Part shown: piece by piece, positions 25,334 through 31,674 of the stretch | Position numbering within the stretch: position 1 is the stretch's first letter | Layout: each line of letters starts with the position of its first letter | Source: Ga0077527 sp964531455 | GTDB lineage: Bacteria; Pseudomonadota; Gammaproteobacteria; Burkholderiales; SG8-41 | NCBI GenBank assembly: GCA_964531455.1 | Contig: CAZHFZ010000041.1 | Span: 1 to 31,674 of the forward strand | Direction of reading: 5' to 3' | DNA length: 31,674 nucleotides | The notes under the pieces: model-generated | Told to the model about the DNA's origin: nothing | Databases searched by the model: none | What the model saw: only the letters and a program-made list of their open reading frames with translations | Position numbers and translations under genes: made by a program

Positions 25334-27358
25334 TCACGCCGCGTCGATGAACAAACGCTGTTTCAACACATGCAGTTCATCACGCAACTGCGCAGCCTTC
25401 TCGAATTCAAGGTTGCGCGCCGCATCAAGCATGTCCTTCTCGACCCGCTTGATTTCCCGGGTCATGTCCTTGGTGCCCATCGCATCGTAGCGGGCCTGAT
25501 TCTGTGCCGCCTTCAGTTCAAGGCGCGCACCCTCCTGGTTGTAAACCCCGTCAATGATGTCCTTGATGCGTTTGACGACGCCCACCGGCGTGATGCCGTG
25601 CGCCAGGTTGTGCGCCACCTGTTTGGTGCGGCGGCGATCGGTTTCATCCATGGCCTTGCGCATTGAATCGGTAATGCGGTCCGCGTAAAGGATCGCCTTG
25701 CCATTGAGGTGGCGCGCTGCACGGCCGATGGTCTGGATCAGCGAGCGCTCCGAACGCAGGAAACCCTCCTTGTCGGCATCAAGGATGGCCACCAGGGATA
25801 CTTCCGGCAAGTCCAGCCCCTCCCGCAGCAGGTTGATCCCCACCAGAACGTCGAACTCCCCCAACCGCAGGTCGCGAATGATCTCGACCCGCTCCACGGT
25901 ATCAATATCGGAGTGCAGGTAACGCACCTTGATGCCGTGCTCGGCCAGATAATCGGTCAGGTCCTCGGACATGCGTTTGGTCAGCGTCGTCACCAGCACG
26001 CGCTCGCCAGCAGCAACCCGCAGATTGATTTCCGACAACAGATCATCGACCTGCGTCGTCGCCGGGCGTACTTCCAGTTGCGGATCGACCAGCCCTGTCG
26101 GGCGTACGACCTGTTCCACCACCTGCCCCTGGTGCGTACGCTCATACTCAGACGGTGTTGCCGACACAAACACCACACGGCGCATGAATTTCTCGAACTC
26201 ATCAAAACGCAAAGGCCGGTTATCCAGCGCTGAAGGCAGACGAAAACCGTATCCGACCAGGTTTTCCTTGCGCGCCCGGTCACCTTTGTACATACCGCCC
26301 ACCTGCGGGATGGTCACATGGCTTTCGTCAATGAACATCAAGGCATCAGGCGGAAGGTAATCGATCAATGTCGGCGGCGGCGCACCCGGGGGGCGCCCGG
26401 ACAAGTGCCGTGAATAGTTTTCGATACCCTTGCAAAAGCCCATTTCGTTGAGCATTTCGAGATCAAACCGGGTGCGCTGCTCGATGCGCTGTGCCTCGAC
26501 CAGCTTGTGTTCTTTGGTGAAGGTTTCGATGCGATCGCGCAATTCCACCTTGATCGCCTCGATCGCACGCAGCGTGGTCGCCCGCGGCGTCACGTAATGG
26601 CTCGACGGATAGACCGTGAAACGCGACACCCGCTGCAGGATGTGACCGGTCAAAGGATCGAAGATCTGAATGCTTTCGACCTCATCATCAAACAGTGACA
26701 CCCGCACCGCCGTCTCGGAATTTTCTGCCGGAAAAATATCCAGCACGTCGCCGCGCACGCGAAATACCCCGCGCTTGAATTCAAATTCATTGCGGTCGTA
26801 CTGCATCTCGGTCAGGCGCTTGATCGCATCGCGCTGCGGCAGCTTTTCGTTCTCGCGCAAATGCAGAATCATGCCGTGGTAGTCGGATGGATCGCCGATA
26901 CCGTAAATGGCCGATACCGTAGCCACGATGATCACATCAGGCCGCTCCAGCATTGCCTTTGTTGCCGACAGGCGCATCTGCTCGATGTGCTCATTGATAT
27001 TCGAATCTTTTTCAATGAACAGGTCTTTTGACGGCACATAGGCTTCGGGCTGGTAGTAATCGTAATACGACACGAAATACTCCACCGCATTCTCGGGATA
27101 AAACTCGCGCATCTCCGCATACAACTGCGCCGCCAGCGTCTTGTTCGGCGCCATGATCAGCGCCGGACGCCCCATGCGCCCGATGACATGCGCCATCGTA
27201 TAAGTCTTGCCGGAGCCGGTCACGCCGAGCAGCGTCTGGAAAGACAAGCCGTCGCGAAGACCTTCAGTCAGCTTGTTGATGGCCTCAGGCTGGTCCCCGG
27301 CCGGCGCAAATGTCTGGTGCAGGCGGAACGGACTGTCGGGGAATGTGACGATTTCCAT
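25334..27358 (-). CDS. uvrB: Excinuclease ABC subunit B
   Basis: UvrB is the damage-verifying helicase-like subunit of nucleotide excision repair, working with UvrA and UvrC. The 674-residue protein is full length. It has Walker A GVTGSGKTYTMAHVI, then YFVSYYDYYQPEAYVP at the damage-probing beta-hairpin and FIDESHVTIPQ as the DEAD-like motif. The helicase motifs near LVTTLTKRMSEDLTDYL and QTIGRAARHLNGKAILYAD follow, and the C-terminal UVR domain is KAAQLRDELHVLKQRLF. The start at 27358 (MEIVTFPDSPFRLHQTF) agrees with the family. No LexA box is visible in the 157-base region shared with the aminotransferase gene, so SOS control from this side is not evident. Confidence 0.98.
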   Translation of the reverse strand: MEIVTFPDSPFRLHQTFAPAGDQPEAINKLTEGLRDGLSFQTLLGVTGSGKTYTMAHVIGRMGRPALIMAPNKTLAAQLYAEMREFYPENAVEYFVSYYDYYQPEAYVPSKDLFIEKDSNINEHIEQMRLSATKAMLERPDVIIVATVSAIYGIGDPSDYHGMILHLRENEKLPQRDAIKRLTEMQYDRNEFEFKRGVFRVRGDVLDIFPAENSETAVRVSLFDDEVESIQIFDPLTGHILQRVSRFTVYPSSHYVTPRATTLRAIEAIKVELRDRIETFTKEHKLVEAQRIEQRTRFDLEMLNEMGFCKGIENYSRHLSGRPPGAPPPTLIDYLPPDALMFIDESHVTIPQVGGMYKGDRARKENLVGYGFRLPSALDNRPLRFDEFEKFMRRVVFVSATPSEYERTHQGQVVEQVVRPTGLVDPQLEVRPATTQVDDLLSEINLRVAAGERVLVTTLTKRMSEDLTDYLAEHGIKVRYLHSDIDTVERVEIIRDLRLGEFDVLVGINLLREGLDLPEVSLVAILDADKEGFLRSERSLIQTIGRAARHLNGKAILYADRITDSMRKAMDETDRRRTKQVAHNLAHGITPVGVVKRIKDIIDGVYNQEGARLELKAAQNQARYDAMGTKDMTREIKRVEKDMLDAARNLEFEKAAQLRDELHVLKQRLFIDAA

Positions 27359-27450
27359 GGGAGGCAGGCGAAAAGAGTCGATGTTACCGGTTTAAACTTG
27401 CCAGAGCGATGCTGGCTTGGGCAGGTCCCGAGCTCGGGGTTAAGCTCAAT

Positions 27451-27480
27451 TTGGGTGCAATGCAAAAACACAGCTAAAAT
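27451..27480 (+). promoter_or_regulatory. Predicted promoter of the aminotransferase gene
   Basis: TTGGGT at 27451-27456 (3-4/6), an 18-base spacer and TAAAAT at 27475-27480 (5/6). Transcription would start near 27487 and leave a leader of about 29 bases. It lies in the 157-base divergent region with uvrB. Confidence 0.5.
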
Positions 27481-27515
27481 GCGGCTTTTCCAGCCACTTT
27501 TAACCCAGAAACCCA

Positions 27516-28721
27516 ATGACCAGCTCCATCCTCGAAAAAATTGAAATGGCGCCCAAGGATCCGATCCTGGGCGTGACCGAAGCCTTTGTTGCAGACCAGA
27601 ACCCGAAAAAGGTCAATCTGGGCGTGGGCGTTTATACTGATGACAACGGCAAGGTGCCGGTGCTGCAGTGCGTGCGCACTGCCGAGAAAAAGCTGGGTGA
27701 GAACGCAACCCCGCGCAACTATCTGCCGATCGACGGCATCGCGGCTTATGACCGTGCCGTCCAGGAAACGCTGTTCGGCAAGGACACCCCTGCCGTTAAA
27801 GACGGCCGTATCGTCACCGTGCAGACGCTGGGCGGGACCGGCGGCCTCAAGGTCGGTGGCGACTTCCTCAAGCGCGTGAATCCGGGCGCGGAGATCTACA
27901 TCAGCGATCCGAGCTGGGAAAACCACCGCGCGATTTTTGAGTATGCGGGTTATACGGTCAAAACCTACCCTTACTATGATTCAGCGACCAATGGCCTGAA
28001 GTTCGACGCCATGTTGGCCTGTTTTGAACAATTGCCGGCACGCGCAATCGTGCTGCTGCATGCCTGCTGCCATAACCCCACCGGCGTTGATCTGTCGCCC
28101 GCGCAATGGGACAAAGTCATCGACGTGGTCAAGCGCCGCGATCTGGTGCCCTTCCTCGATATCGCCTATCAGGGCTTCGCCGACGGGCTTGAAGAGGATG
28201 CCGCAACGATTCGCCGCTTTACTGCGGAATGCAATGCGGTATTTGTGTCGAGCTCGTTCTCGAAATCGCTGTCGCTGTATGGAGAACGCGTCGGTGCGCT
28301 GAGCATTGTCACCAGCAGCAAGGAAGAAGCCTCCCGCACGCTGAGCCAGCTGAAGCGCGTGATCCGCACCAACTACTCCAGCCCGCCCACCACCGGCGGC
28401 CAAGCCGTGGCCATGGTGCTGACGACACCGGAACTGCGCAAGCAGTGGGACGAAGAGCTGGGCCAGATGCGCGAACGCATTAAGGTCATGCGCAAGCTGC
28501 TGGTCGAGAAAATTCGCGAATTGCGTGCAGATTTTGATTTCAACTTCATCATCGAGCAGCGCGGCATGTTCTCCTACTCCGGGCTGACCAAGGAACAGGT
28601 AAAGCGACTGCGGGACGAGTATTCAATCTACGCCATCGACAGCGGGCGCATCTGTGTCGCGGCCTTGAATACGAAGAACATCGATTACGTCGCTCAGGCG
28701 ATTGCCAAAGTACTGGTTTAA
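27516..28721 (+). CDS. Aromatic-amino-acid / aspartate aminotransferase (class I, Ia subgroup)
   Basis: The 401-residue PLP enzyme transfers the amino group between aspartate or aromatic amino acids and 2-oxoglutarate. The N-terminus with DPILGVTEAFVADQNPKKVNLGVGVY is the TyrB/AspC type. Other landmarks are QTLGGTGGLKVGGDFL, PSWENHRAIFEYAG, LLHACCHNPTGVDL, FLDIAYQGFADGL, and the Schiff-base Lys250 in SSSFSKSLSLYGERVG. GMFSYSGL and IDSGRICVAALN hold the substrate-carboxylate region near the C-terminus. TyrB and AspC cannot be separated by eye, so no symbol is given. Its divergent placement next to uvrB is common in betaproteobacteria. It has its own predicted promoter and an intrinsic terminator. 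Confidence 0.95.
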   Translation: MTSSILEKIEMAPKDPILGVTEAFVADQNPKKVNLGVGVYTDDNGKVPVLQCVRTAEKKLGENATPRNYLPIDGIAAYDRAVQETLFGKDTPAVKDGRIVTVQTLGGTGGLKVGGDFLKRVNPGAEIYISDPSWENHRAIFEYAGYTVKTYPYYDSATNGLKFDAMLACFEQLPARAIVLLHACCHNPTGVDLSPAQWDKVIDVVKRRDLVPFLDIAYQGFADGLEEDAATIRRFTAECNAVFVSSSFSKSLSLYGERVGALSIVTSSKEEASRTLSQLKRVIRTNYSSPPTTGGQAVAMVLTTPELRKQWDEELGQMRERIKVMRKLLVEKIRELRADFDFNFIIEQRGMFSYSGLTKEQVKRLRDEYSIYAIDSGRICVAALNTKNIDYVAQAIAKVLV

Positions 28722-28751
28722 TCACCCGCTGTAAGCGACTCGCAGCACATC

Positions 28752-28784
28752 AATAGCCGGCCTTCGTGCCGGCTATTTCTTTTT
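28752..28784 (+). terminator. Intrinsic terminator of the aminotransferase gene
   Basis: AATAGCCGGC (28752-28761) pairs perfectly with GCCGGCTATT (28768-28777) around the CTTCGT loop, followed by TCTTTTT. The T-run overlaps the end of the stem. The 3' arm also contains the stop codon and final lysine codons of the convergent AsmA-family gene, so the terminator is embedded in another gene's coding end. Confidence 0.92.
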
Positions 28785-29169
28785 GGCGTCCTTGCTGTCG
28801 CCGCTGAACAGGCCGCTCGCCCAGTTGCCGACTTTCGCACCGACCGAGGCGCCTGCGGAAATGCCGGCACCTGCCATGGCACCGACTGCGGGCAACGCCA
28901 TCGGGGAACCCAGCATGCCGCTGATATTCAAGGGCACCGACACACCGGCCTGACCGACCACGTTGACCCGGGCATTGACCCGACCGGACAAGGATTTATC
29001 CGGCGCAATGGTCAAATTGCCATCAGCCGCGAGTGACCCCGACGCCACCTTGAGTCCAGTGACCCGCTGCGTACCGCGATCCTGGGCGAAATGGCCGGAC
29101 AGCGTATCGAAACGTGTCTCGCCACCGCCTCCCCGCCGAGATGGATTTACAGCGGCCTCCTGGATATCA
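28773..29169 (-). CDS. AsmA-family protein, C-terminal fragment (broken by assembly gap)
   Basis: The minus-strand frame ending in TAG at 28775-28773 is open right up to the run of N. It reads DIQEAAVNPSRRGGGGETR, then FDTLSGHFAQDRGTQRV and SGSLAADGNLTI. This FDxLSG...G.L.ADG pattern is the usual AsmA C-terminal beta-rich domain. The end is low-complexity, rich in Gly/Ala (PAVGAMAGAGISAGASVGAKVG) and closes with KDAKKK. It is the continuation of the fragment on the other side of the gap, not a separate gene; an apparent GTG start at 29048 should be ignored. Confidence 0.8.
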
Positions 29170-29179
29170 NNNNNNNNNN
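29170..29179. other. Assembly gap (10 N)
   Basis: Ten undetermined bases inside the AsmA-family gene. The two flanking minus-strand reading frames differ, so ten is not compatible with one open frame; the true length should be a multiple of three. Confidence 0.98.
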
Positions 29180-30108
29180 TGCAGCACGCCGTTACGAATA
29201 TCGAATGGCGTTTCGAGCTTCATCACATTGGCCAGTTGCTCGGGCTTTGGAGCGTTCGCCGAAAACACCGGCTTTGCGGTGAGTCGTCCGCTCAGTCGGG
29301 ACTTTGGCGTGAACAACGGCACCAGGTCTCGCAATTCAACATCACTCACCGCGAAATTGCCCTTCAGTTGCAGCCCCTTCTGCCAGGCAAGCGCCATTTT
29401 TCCGGTAATGCTGCCGCCGTAGAGTTTGGCCTGGATGTTGCTGAAATCAACATCATTAGGTGTGGCTACACCGGTTACCTGCAGCGATTCAAACAGGATC
29501 GGCGGCCCGGCCGGCAAACGCCAGTCCCGAGCATTCACCTCGACGTTGAATTTATCGCCGGCCGGCGTCAGTGCCGCCTTGAATTTCCCGTCGCGCGCCG
29601 TGATGTCCGCACGCTTCGGCGTACCGTTGGCATCAATTGTCACCAGCGCATCGAAAGGACCGAAGCTCGTGCGCTGTAACTTCAAAGTGGTATTTTTTAA
29701 ACTGATTGCCTGCACCAGTACTTTGAAGGTTGCAGGCTCTGCCTTGGGGTCGGGCTTCGCCCATTCCGGCATCATGTCCAGCGCGCGCTGCGTGATGACC
29801 AGCCCTTCGATGTCAATGCTGCGTATGACTTTTGTTGAAGTCAGCAAAGACAAGAGATCAGGCGTTACCGACACCTCGCCTATCGTCAAATCACTGGCCT
29901 TGCCAACCTCAATGCCTTCAACAGAGACATGCGGCAGTGGCAGACCGACCAGTCGCAACTTTTTGAAGGACACAGGTTCCTTCAGTTTCTCCGAAACCAT
30001 TTTTTCCAACTGCGGACGGTAATCATCCAGCGACACCAGCAGCGGCACTGCAGCCAGCAGCGCGATCAGCACTGCAAAAGCCAGAATTAAGCGCTTAAAC
30101 CACTTCAT
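29180..30108 (-). CDS. AsmA-family protein, N-terminal fragment
   Basis: The first 309 residues of an AsmA-type protein, thought to act at the inner membrane/periplasm in outer-membrane biogenesis or lipid transport. An N-terminal membrane anchor (KWFKRLILAFAVLIALLAAV) is followed by SLDDYRPQLEKMVSEKLKEPVS, VSVEGIEVGKASDLTIGEVSV and IDIEGLVITQRALDMMPEW. It ends at the gap in FDIRNGVL plus CAN, a His or Gln codon. The start ATG at 30108 fits the family; a longer frame begins at 30192 but runs into the tRNA promoter area and adds no recognisable sequence. This is an AsmA-like protein of medium length, not the TamB/YhdP giants. Confidence 0.85.
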
Positions 30109-30126
30109 TTCCGTCGAATTCCTGCG

Positions 30127-30155
30127 TTGACCGGGTATCCATCCGCAGATAGAAT
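30127..30155 (+). promoter_or_regulatory. Promoter of tRNA-Asn
   Basis: TTGACC at 30127-30132 (5/6), a 17-base spacer and TAGAAT at 30150-30155 (5/6), with transcription expected near 30162. The stretch after the -10 is ACGCCCC, a GC-rich discriminator of the kind associated with stringent control of stable RNA genes. The tRNA would then carry a 5' leader of about 38 bases for RNase P removal. Confidence 0.75.
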
Positions 30156-30199
30156 ACGCCCCTCGTTGCAACTGTAACAACCGGTTTTTCAAGCACTAT

Positions 30200-30275
30200 T
30201 CCCCGATAGCTCAGTCGGTAGAGCGACGGACTGTTAATCCGCAGGTCCCTGGTTCGAGCCCAGGTCGGGGAGCCA
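30200..30275 (+). tRNA. tRNA-Asn (anticodon GTT)
   Basis: A 76-base tRNA with encoded CCA. Acceptor arms TCCCCGA and TCGGGGA pair fully; the D arm is GCTC/GAGC. The anticodon loop CTGTTAA carries GTT, and the T arm is CCTGG-TTCGAGC-CCAGG. The discriminator base is G. The anticodon stem has an unpaired A-C at its outer position; otherwise the cloverleaf is standard and close to the E. coli tRNA-Asn. Confidence 0.97.
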
Positions 30276-30301
30276 CCGAATTTGTTACAGATCTTGGACT
30301 T

Positions 30302-30327
30302 AGCCCTGCCACCCCGGCGGGGCTTTT
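30302..30327 (+). terminator. Intrinsic terminator of tRNA-Asn
   Basis: AGCCCTGCC (30302-30310) pairs with GGCGGGGCT (30316-30324) with one G-U pair around an ACCCC loop, followed by TTT and then GCATTTATT. It lies 26 bases after the tRNA, so tRNA-Asn is a single-gene transcript. Confidence 0.88.
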
Positions 30328-30464
30328 GCATTTATTGAATCGCTATCGATCGTTCACAGATCGGTGAATGAGTTAAAGTTGATTCGCCCCCAGCTTTGCC
30401 ACATCAACCCATTCCAAATGGCTGATTGAGCCCATCCATTTTTACCGTCGGTTAGATAAGCCAA

Positions 30465-31674
30465 ATGGAATCTTCCGAAGAAACCATTGAAGCCCAGCCC
30501 CAAATTTCGCGGATAACCATGCCAAATAAACGCGCCAGTTGGATCGATAGCCTGAGCTGCACTGTCAACGAGAATTACGCAGTCACAGCGGACGCCAAAC
30601 AGGAATTGTCACGAATCGACGAAATTCTTTACACGGCATGGAATCTTGGCGAGAACATACTGCTGGCTTGGACAGAGGAAGGCAACAAGCTGCTATTTCT
30701 GTCCATCAGACACTACCGACTAATTGAACCCCTGAGCGGTAATGAAGAAACCGGGGAAAGTAATGAAGCCAGCATCCTGATCAATTCTTTATTAGCCGGT
30801 TCGAAATTCATTCCGGCGCATGAATTCGCCATTCTGCGGAAAAAGTTCGGCAATGGCGTGCAGATTATTACCGCGGACATTAGTCCAAACCTACGAGTTC
30901 CAGCTGAATTCATCAGCATTCTGGTTACCCGCTACGGCGTTTCACTGGTTCATGAACGTGCAGTCATGCTCCTGGACATTGTGGGCTTTTCACTGCACTC
31001 ACCACTTGAACAGGTCGCTATATTAAATAGCCTTAGCTATTCGGTTAACTCCGCATATCGACAGCTGATTTCAGTGGATGTTCAGATCAACTTCGCACGC
31101 TCTTCCACAGGAGATGGCTTTTATATCTGGAATCGAGCACGAACAATTGATGCCAATATCGCGCTTTATAAGCTCATGATGCTCATTCTTGCCGACAATG
31201 CTGTTGCCAGAAAAAAAGCAAAAAAATTCCCGGTGCCAAGACTTCGGGCGGCATTCCATGTTGGAGAGCATTACGAGTTCTACCAAGTCGAGGCCCTAAA
31301 TCCAACGACATTCAGCTATATCGTCGGACAAGTGACCATAGAATTGTCGCGAATAATCGAGAACGCATTACCCGGACAGATACTGCTAGGTGACTTCAAT
31401 ATCGCCATGCAAGATAAAAAACTGGGGCAATCCGTCACTTATTCGACATTTAACTTTATCGAAAAAACCGCGGAAATGCTTGGACAACTCAGCGGGTTAG
31501 CTGTGTCAAATGACCATATATCAAAAATACGCTGCTATCTGACAGGCCAATCTGACGATCAAGGAACATTCAAGGTCGGTCGTTATTTAGTTCGAGATAA
31601 ACACGGGATTTCCAGACCGGTTTACAACGCAAAAATTAATATCCACCTGAGTCAAGGACAGCCCATATTCCTGG
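30465..31674 (+). CDS. Protein with a divergent class III nucleotidyl cyclase domain, incomplete at window end
   Basis: An open frame of 403 codons runs off the window. Residues 1-160 match nothing I recognise. Residues from about 165 show the class III cyclase pattern. VMLLDIVGFS (Asp171) and TGDGFYIW (Asp217) are the two metal-binding aspartates, 46 residues apart (44 in mammalian cyclases). RAAFHVGEHYEF follows, then IVGQVTIELSRIIENALPGQILL matches the GdxVNxAaRle...PGqIlvs block. Arg296 is kept but the transition-state Asn four residues earlier is Ile, so activity is uncertain. After the cyclase comes RYLVRDKHGISRPVYNAKINI, possibly a C-terminal sensor-like domain. The start ATG 30465 is the first after an in-frame stop; ATG 30519 is an alternative. 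The gene is more AT-rich, with AGA, ATA and TTA codons. Confidence 0.75.
   Translation, partial: MESSEETIEAQPQISRITMPNKRASWIDSLSCTVNENYAVTADAKQELSRIDEILYTAWNLGENILLAWTEEGNKLLFLSIRHYRLIEPLSGNEETGESNEASILINSLLAGSKFIPAHEFAILRKKFGNGVQIITADISPNLRVPAEFISILVTRYGVSLVHERAVMLLDIVGFSLHSPLEQVAILNSLSYSVNSAYRQLISVDVQINFARSSTGDGFYIWNRARTIDANIALYKLMMLILADNAVARKKAKKFPVPRLRAAFHVGEHYEFYQVEALNPTTFSYIVGQVTIELSRIIENALPGQILLGDFNIAMQDKKLGQSVTYSTFNFIEKTAEMLGQLSGLAVSNDHISKIRCYLTGQSDDQGTFKVGRYLVRDKHGISRPVYNAKINIHLSQGQPIFL

Noticed and set aside
27359..27515. A LexA box for uvrB.
   Set aside because: No CTGT-N8-ACAG or close variant is present in the divergent region.
28773..29048. A separate small gene of 91 codons at 28773-29048 on the minus strand.
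   Set aside because: The frame stays open up to the N gap with AsmA-like sequence, so it is the tail of the interrupted AsmA gene.
30095..30331. A 78-codon minus-strand ORF across the tRNA.
   Set aside because: It runs antisense through the tRNA-Asn gene and both its promoter and terminator; it has no coding support.
1..31674. CRISPR arrays, insertion sequences, integrases or long direct repeats.
   Set aside because: None was seen on reading through the window; short GC-rich repeats are ordinary coding sequence.

Overview
The window looks like a chromosomal segment of a betaproteobacterium, most likely Burkholderiales or a relative, from a draft or metagenome assembly. The evidence is three Bug-type (tripartite tricarboxylate) periplasmic receptors, a full-length single-chain PurL, the uvrB/aromatic-aminotransferase pair, a CTGT-N8-ACAG LexA box in front of umuDC, high GC in most genes, and a run of 10 N (29170-29179) that marks a scaffold join. 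Coding density is very high; no gene-free stretch exceeds 300 bases.

Region 1 (1-5179, + strand) is the Anbu gene cluster: the end of a circularly permuted ATP-grasp protein, an alpha-E protein, the proteasome-like peptidase Anbu and a large DUF2126 transglutaminase-like protein. The family association is known from comparative genomics but its biochemical product is not. Region 2 (5244-11078) is housekeeping: purL (-), a bifunctional NAD(P)HX repair enzyme (+) and the fluoride channel crcB (-). crcB is the last gene of a leftward unit that starts with a Bug receptor (13695) and continues through a UxaA/GarD-type sugar-acid dehydratase. Region 3 (13965-17011, +) pairs a CocE/NonD-type serine hydrolase with a second Bug receptor and ends at a clear intrinsic terminator.

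Region 4 (17093-18863, +) is umuDC, translesion polymerase V, with a LexA box that contains a perfect TATAAT and lies directly against the umuD start codon. Region 5 (18962-23414) holds a leftward two-gene unit (ADP-forming acyl-CoA synthetase, then an MFS exporter-like protein) divergent from a third Bug receptor. Region 6 (23455-28784) has a low-molecular-weight protein tyrosine phosphatase (-), an unusual AAA+ ATPase (+), uvrB (-) and an aromatic/aspartate aminotransferase (+) with promoter and terminator. Region 7 holds an AsmA-family gene broken by the assembly gap (-) and tRNA-Asn with a well-formed promoter and terminator (+). Last comes a more AT-rich gene, running off the window end, whose product carries a divergent class III nucleotidyl cyclase domain.

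The two parts that look least like ordinary core genome are the orphan AAA+ ATPase (24096-25280) and the cyclase-like gene downstream of tRNA-Asn (30465-31674). Both use AGA, ATA and TTA codons more freely than their neighbours and have no assigned partner in this window. No CRISPR array, transposase, integrase or rRNA was seen.
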